Shown here piece by piece: positions 22,891 through 34,553 of a DNA stretch of 64,000 bases. The stretch is from NCBI GenBank assembly GCA_035578155.1, contig JAPWDM010000024.1, positions 2,348,501 to 2,412,500 on the forward strand. The letters are read 5' to 3'. Source of the DNA: Brachynemurus nebulosus (lineage: Eukaryota > Arthropoda > Insecta > Neuroptera > Myrmeleontidae). The translations under genes were made by a program, and so were the position numbers. The stretch's first letter is position 1; the number at the start of each line of letters is the position of its first letter. The notes beneath the pieces are model-generated. The model worked only from the letters and a program-made list of their open reading frames with translations. It was not told the DNA's origin and did not search any database.

Positions 22891-23122
22891 TTAATAAAAA
22901 TAAAAACTTGCACAACAGATCACGAATTTTCCAAAGCCAACCAACAATCATAAAAGCACATCTCACAAAAATGTCTAGTCATCGTATCGATGGAGCTCAT
23001 ATTGAAGCTATATTGAAGCGTATTGATGGAACCTTCAATACGTATTGATCAATATATTGATCGTCTAGGGGGGTGCTTTAGAACCAGAACTGAACACATA
23101 CATTGGTATTCCACTGAAACAA

Positions 23123-23400
23123 AACTGTCGCAGATTTCTGCATAACATAGCGAATTTCCTTTTACAAATAAACTTTGGGGTTATTCCAACTGCAGGTAAA
23201 TAATATAAATAATCAAAAAAGATTCCTGTTTTGATTATTCCTTTTACAAAAATTAGTTTTTAACGGAAACTAGTCTACCTAGAATAATAATTCAAAAACT
23301 TTTTTATGTGATTTTTGCTCTTCTTCCTAATGGTGTCAAAAAAATGTAGCAACAATTTTTAAACTTAGGGAAATTTTGGCAAGAAAATCATAAACGAAAA
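23123..23400 (+). repeat. Dispersed repeat, second copy of 10648-10845
   Basis: Follows the same module order as the copy at 10.6 kb but carries about 80 extra bases (23167-23253). 'ttccttttac' stands on both sides of the extra stretch (23157-23166 and 23244-23253), as a 10-bp direct repeat, suggesting an insertion with target duplication or a slippage event. Confidence 0.6.
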
Positions 23401-23697
23401 ATATATATAAATTTTAGTGATTATTATTTTCGGTTTTTAGGGACCGGATGTCAAAACAAATTGCCGTCAAAATACAATATTGACAATTTAACTCATGTGT
23501 TCCAAGTCCCATAATAATATGGTAGTTTTTTAACTTTTACCGTGAAAAAAAAGTTAGGACAGATTTTTGCAGCGAAAGACATGGTACAAAACATTTCACT
23601 GGCAGTTAAATTCAAATAAATATATAATTCATTTCCTATTAAATTTATGGGGGATCTATTTCTCTCTGCTCGCCAGATTCATCTAAGGCGGTCAACT

Positions 23698-23728
23698 GTC
23701 CCGGATTCTGCGGAACAGTCCGGGACAT
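23698..23728. repeat. Short GC-rich hairpin
   Basis: tgtcccgga and tccgggaca form a perfect 9-bp stem around a 13-base loop. Isolated; function unknown. The neighbouring stretch 23401-24220 holds nothing else that I recognise. Confidence 0.45.
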
Positions 23729-24216
23729 ATACATACATTTCGATATTTTCTTAAGCATTATAGAAATATTGGTTCGAAAAATGGTACCAATCTACATGCA
23801 TATGTATGTGTAACACAGTAGTGTCATAAAACGACCTTAGCTGTGCCTTAACCATAGGAGGTCTTTTATACTTTCAAAAAAGATATCTTTCCAAATATAC
23901 AATTTTATTTGATTTTTGAGTTCTATAGGGAGTTTATTGTATCTTTAATAATATATACATAATAAACTTATTGTCAAGTATTAAAAACTTTTAATTTCAC
24001 AAATTAAATGAAATGGTATATTTTTATGTAATCTTTATAGGGTAAAAAAGCCCCGTTTGTGGAACGCGATCCAATAGAAAAACAGTTTTGACATTTATAT
24101 CTTAATGAAGTTATTTCTGAAAGAAACGTCTGATAACAAAAATTATTATTAATAGAATGATTGTTTTTCAATTTAAATTCACCTCACATTTAATGTTTCT
24201 TTACTTAATTAAAGAA

Positions 24217-24220
<4 letters not shown>

Positions 24221-24292
<72 letters not shown>
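24221..24292. repeat. (TA)n microsatellite
   Basis: About 36 AT units in otherwise unique AT-rich DNA; not part of the 1.7-kb element. Confidence 0.95.
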
Positions 24293-24296
<4 letters not shown>

Positions 24297-25472
24297 CAGT
24301 TTTTGCTGAATGTGTCTCTTTTGCGTTTGATCAATGCTTATTTATAGAAACACATGCCTTATAAATTTCAACATTTCAACATTTTCGAAGTTAGCGCAAT
24401 AAAACTATACAAATAATTTTTATTAGTCCAGTTAAGAGATTATAAGAGCTAAATCACCTTTTTATTCGGTTTAAATGTAATTTATATATATATGTGTATT
24501 TCTTTCAGTACACATATAACCTCTGTATTTAACTAAAATCATGTACGTAAAATAACTAAAAATTTATATTATAAATAGTTTTAATTTCTTTTTGAGTCTA
24601 AAATATTTACTTACTGCTTTAAAATCGTAAAATTTTTAATATTTTTTTTATTTCGGAGCGTATCGTCAATTGATAAATAAAAAAATATTGATTTAAAGTT
24701 GCAAAATTTTATTAATAATGAAAAATTGTCGCCATTTTGATAAGTTAGTTTAGAATTGATTAGAACTTTACCAAAATACATAGATGGCGAAACAAAATAT
24801 AGTATTTTGGTATATTCTGTGATTTTGGTCGTTTATTTTATCGAATATTTAAACCATTCTATATTTTTTAATTTGACATTCTATTTACTACTAGATGTCA
24901 CTCTATGTCATAGAGTGCAAAGATGGCAAAAGATGTATGTGATGTATCTCATGTTCGTACATACGTGTTCTTTTTTAGGTGTCAATGTGCTGATTTTTTA
25001 AAGGGTGTTAATATATTCTGTCCGTTTTTTTATAGATGTCAACAAATTATAAAACAAAACATTAATAAATCAAAACTTTTGGGTTATATTTTCTTAAAAA
25101 CATATTCATTGGATTAAAAAAACTTGGTTTCATGCTTATTAAGAAAAAAAAAATGGGTGTTTAATTCATTTATTAATTTTTATAAGCAAGTTTGATGAAA
25201 TACCTAAAAATAGTGTTCCACAATCGAGGCTTTTACCCTAAATATAATAATTAAATATTGTGTTTTAGAGTTCCAAAATAAAAATCTAAGAACTAACATC
25301 TGGCTATGTGTTTGTAAGTAATATACCTAAACCGTAATAATTGCTAATATGCATTCGATTTGCTGTGACTTATTTGAGTGTAATTAGATTTTAAATACAT
25401 TAACTAAATTTGTCTAAATTGAGAAAGTTCGTTCTGTAAATTCAGTAGAATTAAAAAATTTACGAACTCAAA
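24293..25472. other. No recognisable gene
   Basis: Two overlapping frames of 81 and 64 codons (24756-25117, plus strand) are rich in Phe, Tyr, Ile and Cys with no motif I know. I treat them as chance frames. Confidence 0.4.
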
Positions 25473-25474
25473 TA

Positions 25475-25579
25475 CAGTAATTATTCCCAAATGGAAACCC
25501 CTTTCTCTCTCTCACTCTTATATATAAATACATTAAGAGTGAGTGAGAGAAGGGGGTTTCCATTTGGGAATAACCACTG
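25475..25579. mobile_element. 105-bp snapback MITE (TA-flanked)
   Basis: Almost the entire element is one hairpin: 'attattcccaaatggaaacc' with 'cctttctctctctcact' pairs with 'agtgagtgagagaagg' and 'ggtttccatttgggaata' around a loop of about 20 bases. Ends are CAGT and ACTG bordered by TA on both sides (25473-25474, 25580-25581), fitting a mariner-type MITE. Transcripts would make a strong precursor-like hairpin. Confidence 0.8.
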
Positions 25580-25683
25580 TACAACCAATAAGTTAATTAT
25601 TGATAATGAATATTAATAACCAAATTAAATACACGTAATTTAGAAAATTTATAAAATCGTCATATTAGCAAAATCAACAGACG

Positions 25684-25770
25684 GCTTTGCGTGTTTTGAT
25701 TAAATTTTGCGTGTTTTATTGTCAATTTGCGTGTGGAAAGTTACCTTCCGCACGCAAAAAAGTATGTGGG
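25684..25770. repeat. Short tandem repeat tttgcgtg
   Basis: 'tttgcgtgttttgattaaat', 'tttgcgtgttttattgtcaa' and 'tttgcgtgtgg' succeed each other with a 21-bp period; an inverted 'cacgcaaaaaa' follows near 25752. Related 'tttgcg' words appear at 27.4-27.6 kb and 28.1 kb but I could not link them into one element. Confidence 0.5.
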
Positions 25771-26227
25771 AAGAGTATAGTGGGCAAACAGCTATTTTGC
25801 GTACAGAAATGTGTGCGCCAAGTTAGTACTTCTCCCGCATGAGTAATAAAAAATATATTTTTTCTACATCTGTTGAAGAACATACTTATTACATGCCCGT
25901 AAACTGTTGAGAAAGTTAGGCATTAATCAAAGGTGTGGAAGAATGACCATTACTCAATAACTATTGACCAATGAAATCACCGTATTAACCATTATTCAAT
26001 GGGCCGGTATTTGTTTTGTGTATAATATATGTATCAAATTTTAATTTCATATATGTTGCGTAGTAACGTCAAAGTAAACAAAGTAGTTTGTATTTTGTTT
26101 TAATCGTTTGTACATACATATATAAACATTTAATGAAATTAGAGATAGATTTAAAATTGTATTCTTTTAATTTAAAATTTATATTCAATTTTATTTAAAT
26201 CAAAAAAGAAAAAAGTCGTAGAAAAAA

Positions 26228-26350
26228 TATGGTATTCAACTCGCTTGCAATGGCTATAACTCACTCAGATGCATTACGACACTCGGCTCGTGTCGCAGTT
26301 TCATCTTCGTGAGTAATAGCTATCATTACCAGCTTGTTGAATAATATACT
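26228..26350. repeat. Imperfect inverted repeat
   Basis: 'tattcaactcgcttgcaatg' with 'gctataactcac' at the left pairs imperfectly with 'gtgagtaatagctatcatta' and 'ccagcttgttgaata' at the right. Arms are about 40 bp around a core with 'cactcggctcgtgtcgc'. Possibly a small MITE; no target duplication was recognised. Confidence 0.4.
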
Positions 26351-26811
26351 ACGTCTATAACAATATTCCTTGCACATCTGTTACTATAACGATTAAACAC
26401 ATGATACTTAATTTGGTTCCCGATATCTTACATAAAGAAAGATATTTTCTTTAAAAGTGGTGAATATAAGCCAGCGAACAAGCATTTTTGTTAGTATATG
26501 GCAATAAGCATTACGTACACCACAAAACATGTAATAGTGACAAATGAAAATTTTTTATTCATTTCTAACATTTCCCCTAGATTATATAAATTTCATTTAT
26601 TAAGGGATGTTTTTTAATACCGAAAATTTAATTTACTGGAAATCATTCTCTCATTTCAATTTTGTTTTCTTGATTGGCGAAAATTTAGTTACCTATATCT
26701 CCGAAAGTTACCGACACAACTTAGTTTTACTTGAATGTTCTTAGAAATTACTAATATGTATAGTGAAAATGTTTGGGCAGGGGGAAGGGAGACAAGGGTG
26801 TCACAAAAGAC

Positions 26812-26854
26812 TTCATTTTTAAGCTCAATATTCGCAAACGAAGCTTAAAAATGA
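26812..26854. repeat. Hairpin with 14-bp perfect stem
   Basis: ttcatttttaagct and agcttaaaaatgaa flank a 15-base loop. Role unknown. Confidence 0.5.
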
Positions 26855-26924
26855 AAAGTGGTACACAATTTTCATCCCCACTTTCTAATATAGAAAAGGA
26901 CATCATCAAATGGAAATTATTTTC

Positions 26925-27030
26925 TTTGCTGTCCGTTAATTGAAATTTACACCTGTAGCTTGTACATAGAAAATATCATCTCCATAGGCCGAAAGATGTA
27001 GAAATTATTCAGATGTGATAAACGGACAAA
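26925..27030 (-). repeat. Dispersed repeat, copy 2 of the second family
   Basis: Reverse-complement match to 7810-7950 (see that entry). The following region 27031-28160 shows only short frames without motifs. Confidence 0.65.
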
Positions 27031-28164
27031 CTTAGATTAAATTTATAAAGATTATAATTAATAATTTATTATAAAAGTATGCAATTTAATTCATTTTGTA
27101 AAATTATAACAATTTGCAACTTTTTTTTAATATTCGACAATAAATTTGTTGCATATACATACCATTTTCAACAAAGATACATTTAGCTCTTTATGGAACT
27201 TAAAAGTCAAATAAAATTAAATATCTGGAAAAAAAATATATGAAGAACATAAAAGACCCCTGTAGTGCGGGTCCTTTTATAACAATGACTGTATTACACG
27301 TACATACACATGCAAGATTGGTACCAGAATCTGGACGAAAACCAGAATTTTTTTTATTGTGAATTTTCAAGGTATTTTGCGACTTTTTATCACAGATGGC
27401 GCGACTTGAATAAAAATTTTCTGGCAACCCTGGTTAAAGATTTATTCAATAATATATTATTTATTTTTTCTACAATCTTTGTGGAAAGTAGACTTTTGCG
27501 CTCTGTGAAAAAAGTATGTGCGCAAAATGTGTATTTGCCGAAGACTCTCGTTGCCGAGCAACAAATTTTTGTTTTGCGCTTTAAAGCGGAAAAGTAATAC
27601 TTTGTCGCACGCTCAACGTATATTTAATTACAAATCGGGTAGGCGTTGTTTATATTTTCTATGGTAACAAATAAATAAACAGATTCTAAAATTATTATGT
27701 TTATCGTAATCAAGTGAAAGATTAATTTTATTAAATTTCAAAGTAACTGCAAAATATTAATTAAAAATAATAAATAACTATCATTAATAAATAATAAGAA
27801 TGAAAAATTTAAAAAAATATGTACATATATAATGGAAATATGTAATAGTGACAGCGATTTTACAAGTACACCTCCAGATATTTGTGAAGCTGCAAAAATT
27901 ATAATATTAAAGTAAATATTAACGTCCATTATTATTTTTTCAAGTATCTTTTAAATAAAAAAATTTTTTTATAAGATTGTAGAAAAAAATTTGTGTGTAA
28001 TTTGAGCACAAAATGACTTGCCGCCCTCATGAGATTAACGCGCTCCGCCTACCGGCGTCGCGCGTCAACATTCTCAGTCGAGCGGAAAAGCACCATTTTG
28101 CGCTCTTAATACACAAATAACTATTAACAGCCATGGTAACATATTTTTATATACCACTAACTTC

Positions 28165-28335
28165 AAAAATAACGAATTTACATATAAATTTTCATCCCCT
28201 ATTAAACCCACTTAGGGGACGAATTTTCAAAAATCCTTTCTTAGTGCTCACTTACATTACATCGGGAACTCCTGTACAAAATTTCATTCTTCTAAACCTA
28301 ACTGTTTAGGCTGTGCGTTGTCTGTCAGTCAGTCA
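28165..28335 (-). repeat. Dispersed repeat, copy 2 of the first family
   Basis: Inverted relative to 2290-2400 and longer: it continues with 'aaatttcattcttctaaacc', 'taactgtttaggctgtgcg' and 'ttgtctgtcagtcagtca'. Probably one end of a dispersed element whose other end I cannot place. Confidence 0.6.
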
Positions 28336-29386
28336 ATGTTAGAGATTTATTAAGTAGATTTTTGTGAAAAATAAAGTAGAATACCTACTTTATTATTATA
28401 AAGTATGGGTTGGCAACTCTATAGTGTAGTCAATAAAGGTTTTCACCTCTAAATTCTCTTTAACAGCTCCGATTTTGATAATATTTTTTAAAAATTGTTC
28501 CTTTTGTAGTATTAATGAAAATCATAAACATTAAAAATGGCTCTTAAAAGGTTTTAGGCCCTAAATTTAAAAAAGAAAATTTTTTATTTCAAAAAAGCGG
28601 TATTTGAATAGCAAAATATAATACACATATTTACTTACTGAACTGCTAAAATATCTATATTCATAGCATATTTTGATTGATGTTCAAAACATCTCAGTAA
28701 AAAATTAATTTTTATCCAAAATGAAACATTAATGCTTCGAAAGTGACAAGACTTAGCGTCTTGAAATAAAGTCCACTATTTGATTTAATTATTATTCTAA
28801 TATAGAAGAAAAATTCAGAATTATAAATCTGAATCTTAAATATGGAAAATTCCCGAATCTTAAATATGGAAAAATGACTTAAATATGGGTAAATTATAAA
28901 AATTGTTAAATTTTGAAAAATTCATGTATATGTTTTTAATAACAAAAATAAATATTGCAGAAAAATTAAAGCGTTCGTATTTCTGGCTATCACGGAAATA
29001 TATTACCCATTTAGTAGCTAAAGTTTCAAAAATTTTCCCCGTTAATTTTTTTTACAACCGGCAGCCAAATTTTTTTTTTTCTGACCATAAAAGCACTTAT
29101 CTGTATGAAATATTTAGGTTTGTATCTCTTATCTGGCTTGACATTTCACACTTCAATAAAAAAAAAAAAAATTGACCTTTTTCGAGACCGTAATAAATTT
29201 TATGACTTTTTTTGGTAAAAATATTTTATCCTTTTAAATTTTCAGTATTTTTAAATTGCGTTAAAAAAAAAGTTTAAGTTCTATATCGGTTTATATGTAA
29301 CTTAACTAAAAATTAATACCTAAATAATATTATAAATGTGAAAGTTTGGATGTTTAGATGTTTAAATTTGTTCGATGTTTAAATTT

Positions 29387-30200
29387 TATCCCGGTTGCAA
29401 GTTCTTGAGGGATACAAAAACAATTATTCAAACACACCCCAAAAAACAAAACTCAATTCGATGAAATTTGGTACACTGAAATTATTTATCCTGAGATAAC
29501 AAATAGGATAATCTTATCCCGACTAAAGATTCCTGTAGGATGACTGAACCGAATTCGATTAAATAAAATATAGAGACACTATTTCCTATGAGCACATGTA
29601 GCTAGAATTTTAATAACACGTAGAATAGTTTTATCCCGATTGAATGTTCCCAGGGGATGCAAAAGAAATTCCAAAATCATGTCCAAATAATTAAACAGAA
29701 TTTGATAAAATTTTGTACACAGACATGATTAATCCTGAATTAACGCATAGGCTAATCTTATCCTGATTAAAGGTTCCTGTAGGATGACTGAATCGAATTT
29801 GATAAAATTTAATATACAAACGTTATTTACTATGAACACATATATAGTAATAATTTTGAAATAGTTTTAGTCGGGATAGTTTAATCCCGATTGAAGGTTT
29901 CCGGGGGAAGAAGGGGGGACACAAGGCGGGGGGGCTTAATTCAATGCGGGTGAAGCCGCGGGTCAGACTTAGTTATATTATAAAAATGTGTTGAAATGAT
30001 TATGGAAATTCATAGTGAATGCAATAGCAATAATAATACATAGGATAGTTTTATCCCAATTGAAGGTTCCCGGTGGAAACAAAATCAACTGCTAAATCAC
30101 ATCCAACTAACTAAGATGAAATTTATAGTACACACAGAGACACTATTTACCCTGATCTAACACATGGTGTAATCTTATCCCGATTAAATATTCCTGTGGG
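29387..30200. repeat. ~247-bp tandem repeat with Helitron-like motif
   Basis: Units begin with 'atcccgattgaaggttcc' or close variants near 29387, 29635 and 29882, with a further partial unit from about 30049. Each also holds 'gataaaatttggtacac'-like and 'cctgtaggatgactgaa' words. At 29948-29972 'gcgggtgaagccgcgggtca' followed by gacttagt resembles the hairpin-plus-CTAG 3' ends common in insect Helitrons (GCGG/CCGC stem). The link between the two is inference. Confidence 0.6.
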
Positions 30201-30717
30201 ATTCAATATTATTTAATTATAATAACAGCAAAAAATCAGAGATCCTTTGATCCTTTGAAAATCTGAAAAACTTGTAGTGCGATTTTAAACCATTTTTGAA
30301 CAATTTACATAGCCATATTTTCAAAACGGGGGTGGGGCAGAATTTAATTAATAATATTTGATATTTTCGTAATTATATAGTTAATCTAATTCCCAAAGAA
30401 TGAATGTAGTAATTATTTACTGTCCTATACCTGGATTAAAATTGGATTTTTCCGCTATATTCAAATTCTCAGAAAAATATTACCTGAAACTATACATATA
30501 TACTTAGTTTTTAGGGATTTGCAATTGTCTGTAATAATTACCTACAGTGTGGACTTGAAAATTTCGGACGTAAAAAAAAAAACATATGAATTGCATCCCG
30601 CGGTCACAGGGTACATTTGTCCTCACTGAAGAGGAGAAGCATGATTCCTAACTCAGAAGAATTGTTTTATAATTATATAGAAGCAATAAAATACTTTTTT
30701 TCACAATAAAATTTCCT

Positions 30718-31212
30718 CGTCTGTCTGTCCGTTTGTTTGCCCCGTCTGTCTGTCATATCTTACCGTGTGTCTTGTCTGTATGTCAGTCCTGTCCTATTAA
30801 CTGGCTGTATGTTCTGTGTCTGTCTGTCCGTTTAGTCCTACAGTCTGTCTGTCAGTTATTACTGTTTGCTTGTTCGTTTGTCTGTATTTTAATTTTATCC
30901 TGTCTGTCTGGCTGTCTTTTTTGTCTGCTCGTCAAATCCTGTCTGCCTGTTTATCCTGTCTGTCTTGTATAATAGTCCTGTCTGTCCGTCTACCAGTCCT
31001 GTCTGTCCATTAATCGGTCTTGTCTGTTTGTCAGTCGGTCCCATCTGTCTGTCTACTAGTCCTTTGTCTGTCAATGTCTGTATATCCATTTTCTCCTATT
31101 TGTATGTTTGTGTTTTCTGTCTTTTTGTCCGTCTGTCCATTAGTCTACCCAGTCTGTCTGTCTGTTTGTATTCCTCCCTGCTTATTTATTTGCCTTCTGT
31201 CGTCTGTCCTCT
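30718..31212 (+). repeat. Degenerate (CTGT)n array
   Basis: Nearly 500 bp of ctgt/tgtc units with scattered substitutions and inserts such as 'cctgtc' every 30-45 bp, giving a weak higher-order period. Open frames on both strands (five overlapping ones of 64-83 codons) arise from repeats without stops and are not genes. Confidence 0.9.
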
Positions 31213-31401
31213 ATAAATTAACACACTTGGCGGATTTTCATACTTGACAAGGTCTTTTAAAGGCCGCTTTTGGTAAGTGGAATAATTATTATGTGTAATA
31301 ATTTTCAGTAATTTTTTCATTTACCTTTAGTGGCTTTTAAAAATAATAACATGCTGTATGAAAATTAGGTCCCGTGCATGCACACAAAGTTATATGTATA
31401 A

Positions 31402-31480
31402 TTAACCCTTAACTACTGACGTGTAATTTTGTTACGTTGCTACAGACGTACGTATTGTGACGTAACATATGTAACATCAA
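31402..31480 (+). other. Possible solo piggyBac-like end
   Basis: TTAA is followed by cccttaactactgacgtg and 'gttacgttgctacagacgta'. This looks like one end of a TTAA-type element, but no matching second end was found. Weak call. Confidence 0.25.
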
Positions 31481-31958
31481 AGTATGTTATGAAAAAGAAA
31501 ATTATTTTAAGTTATTAACTGTTATGGAAATCATTACGCTATAAAAATTATCATAAATTATTTACTTAGTTTACTTATCATAGTTAATTCAATTTCAAAT
31601 AAGAAAAAATTATTTATTAAAATTATTAAATTTACCTAATAAAATTACTGCTATGTCAGAAAAATCAGCCGATAAAATAAAGTTCACAATCTAATTGGCA
31701 TTTTGAAATTCCCAACTTTAATGCAAGCAATATCAAGGATCTATGATTTTTTGCTTCGTCACATATAAATCCATATTGAACTTAAACTTTTTTTTAACTT
31801 AATTTAAAAATATTGAAAAATTTAAAAGGATAAAATATTTTTACCAAAAAAAGTCATAAAATTTATTACGGTCTCGAAAAAGGTCAATTTTTTTTTTTTT
31901 TTTTTATTGAAGTGTGAAATGTGAAGCCAGATAAGAGACTGAAGCCAATATTTATATT

Positions 31959-32315
31959 TAGGTGAAAATTTTTGGAAATGGACTAGTATTGTTTTGATTA
32001 CTATAGCATTTTATTGCCTATTGAATAAGAAATGACTCCTAAAAATTTTAATTGTTTTCGATTTATCGTTTTTCCGCAATTAGAAGCAAAAAATTTTTTG
32101 CTAGAGATAAAGACACTTACCTAGAGGTTTAATATATTTATGTTTAGGTGAAAATTTTTCGAAAACGAATTGCCGTATTTTTTTGGTTATTTCAGCATTT
32201 TATTTCCTATCGAATAAGAAATAACCTATAAAAATTTTAACTATTTTCGATGTGTCGTTCTTTTTTGCAATATTAGAAGAAAAAAAATTTTGAAAAAATA
32301 AAATTTTGTCAAAAT
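31959..32315. repeat. 185-bp direct tandem repeat
   Basis: Two units start at 31959 and 32144 with 'taggtgaaaattttt'; both continue with 'agcattttatt', 'cctattgaataagaaat' (or cctatcgaataag) and 'aaaattttaa' plus 'ttttcgat'. Identity is roughly 80% by eye. Confidence 0.65.
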
Positions 32316-32329
32316 AACATTATTATTTA

Positions 32330-32700
32330 TTTTGAACCCTTTGGGACTCCAAGACACTGGAGGACAATTTTGATTCCCCGTTTATTTTTTCTCGATCTCA
32401 TTAGTATTCGTACACGATTTAGTCAATGTCCATTCAACCTTTTATTCAGGAAGTTTTTTGGCACCCTAGGACCCTGGAGCACAATTTGAATTTCACCTTA
32501 ATTTTTTCCTACACTAATAGTATTTAAGCAAAATTTAGAGGTCATTTCCGACAATTTACTTTGGATCCTTTCTGGGACCCGAGGATAACGTTCATTTTTT
32601 CTGGAATCTCAATAGTATTTGAGCAAAATTTGATCCGTCTAGCTATTTATTTTGGGCCTTTTTCGGACCTCAGGATCCTACAGGACTTAAGTCCACCACT
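32330..32700. repeat. ~110-bp degenerate tandem repeat
   Basis: Three to four units contain 'ttgggactccaagac'/'ggcaccctaggaccctgg'/'gggacccgaggat'/'cggacctcaggatcc' followed by an AT-rich 'ttttttc...aatagtatt...gcaaaattt' segment. Lies in the right arm of the 4.4-kb structure. The 61-codon frame at 32561 is a by-product. Confidence 0.5.
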
Positions 32701-33290
32701 TACAATGCTTATGATTTTAAATAATAAATTGAAACATACAATTTAAAAAAAATTCATAAAAATTGGAGCTGTTATAGTATTTCGAGATTTTGATCATTTT
32801 GATGCTTCATTGACTACATTACTACACGTAACGTACATACTTTGCCTGACACATACCTATATTTTTAAAAATAAAAACAGTGAAACAAAAATTTTAAACT
32901 GATCCAAACGAATAATTTCAAATTTTTACAGCAATACGCCCACAATAATTACAAAACATAAAAATAATGAAAATATCCGGTAAAAAAATGAGGTTATGAT
33001 ACAATTTGTCGGCAAGCTTAAATACATTATAAAACAATAAAAATAAAAATACAAAATCCAGACTAAAATATATCATTTAGCATTACTGGAACATATAGTT
33101 TAATAATTATAACTAGATAATAATACCAAAATAATTTGTATTTTGTTATAAAATATGTACTTACAAAAATGTTTATTTGTCGCTACAACAAAACCGAAGA
33201 CAGAACGTACACTACGTACACACTGAAACACGTTTTAAAAACAACTAAACTAAACTCAACTTGATCAAATATTATAATATTATAACTATA

Positions 33291-34553
33291 GACCGGATGA
33301 AATAATTTTTCACAGGACCGGCTTAACGATTTCAGTGTAATACTGTTAGACTGTTTGTATTTATGTATGAGTCTGCTGCAACAGAAATAACAGAATCCTG
33401 AAAATTTATTGAAATTCAACATAGAGAAGCAAAAACTTTTTAGAAAAATTTTATTATGTGAGATTTATATCAAAAATAAAAAGGGGCCCCAAATTTTATT
33501 GAATTAAAGTTTTGCAATATTTATTTGTCTAACTAGCTCGCAGTTACATATAAAACAAAATTTATTACTTCCGTTCCCACCGACAGCTTTCTTTGAGTAT
33601 CAATTGACAAACAAACTCCTTATCTCTTTTTAACTTTTTAAAATTTAATATATGTACCTTGTTTACAATTTTTTAAAATTTTTAGTTTTCTACATAGGTA
33701 CATACACATGCAATGTAAATCAAGCAATATTTAATCTAGTTGTCCATTTCATTCAAACACATAAACAAAACATCATTTTGATGACATCGTACGTGTCGTA
33801 CGTATAAATATGTACGTATGCATTATTTGTATTTAACCACAGATACTATTGATATTAGAATATTTGTATGGACCATACAATAGAAGTTTTTTAGATATTA
33901 TTTTTTTGAAGCAAAATCGTCATATTGATTAACACCTTTTTATAATCTACAAACACAAAATACCTACAAACTATGGATGGTAATGAATATTTTTTAATTT
34001 TTATGTGATTTTTGTTGTAATTGGAGAGTATTTATTAATAAATGTTCTAAAAATATTTATACTAACAAATATAACATCAGTTAATCTAGAAAAATTTTAA
34101 ATCCCCTCTTGTTTAACCATCCATATTCGTCAACACTTTTAGTCACTTTTCATTTTCATATAGATTGTGTATATAAGTGTATTCCCACTATTTATTCAAT
34201 GCTCAAAAGTATATACAAAAAAATATTAGCAAAAATGAAATAAATACCTACATAATATTTTATTAGATAACACATTATTAACGTTACATTTTTTTTTCTT
34301 AATATGTATACTTTTATTTGTGTATAGTTTGTTGGCAAGATATACTAGTTTTGTATGAACATTTTTTAAGGAAAAATTAGTAATATTTTCTAAAACATAT
34401 TATGTTAATTCGATTTAAGTTAATCAGTTTATGTATGTATGTATGTAAAGGAACATTATTTGCTCTAGCAGTCTCATACATAAATACAAATAGTCTAACA
34501 GTATTACACTGAAATCGTTAAGCCGGTCCTGTGAAAAATTATTTTATCCGGAC
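33291..34553. mobile_element. 1.26-kb DNA element with near-identical 87-bp TIRs
   Basis: Left terminus gaccggatgaaataattttt and right terminus (as reverse complement) gtccggataaaataattttt remain alike for about 87 bp, through 'cacaggaccggcttaacgat' and 'ttcagtgtaatactgttaga' to 'gtctgct', with four or so mismatches. Both sides are bordered by TATA (33287-33290 and 34554-34557), so the duplication is TA or TATA. No transposase frame. The truncated inverted partner is at 3465-4503. The high TIR identity suggests a recent or recently corrected copy. Confidence 0.82.

Larger units (their letters stand above)
20283..23077 (+). mobile_element. PIF/Harbinger-type transposon with TTA duplication
   Basis: Left end agcaccccctagacgatcaa and right end ttgatcgtctaggggggtgct are inverted repeats of about 44 bp, with one C/G run difference and a 14-bp duplication in the left copy. 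TTA flanks both sides (20280-20282, 23078-23080), matching the TWA target of PIF/Harbinger elements. Inside the left end the motif atattga(t/a) occurs about eight times; a shorter cluster (about 22993-23050) lies at the right. The element holds the MADF gene at 20521. The place expected for the DDE transposase is occupied by copies B and C of the 1.7-kb repeat, so the copy is defective. Confidence 0.88.
28410..32830. mobile_element. 4.4-kb imperfect inverted-repeat structure
   Basis: Two pairs of inverted segments are nested. The outer pair is 'gtagtcaataaagg' with 'aacagctccgattttgataa' (about 28425-28490) against 'ttggagctgtt' and 'cttcattgactac' (about 32763-32825), followed by 'aaatcataaacattaaaaat' against its counterpart near 32710. 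The inner pair is 29120-29283 against 31778-31941, sharing 'cttatctggctt', 'acacttcaataaaaaa' and 'cctttttcgagaccgtaata'. The symmetrical order suggests a large degenerate TIR element whose middle carries the ~247-bp repeats and the CTGT array. Ends and family are uncertain. Confidence 0.5.

Noticed and set aside
30733..31247. Five Cys/Ser/Leu-rich frames on both strands
   Set aside because: They come from a degenerate CTGT array, which lacks stops in several frames.
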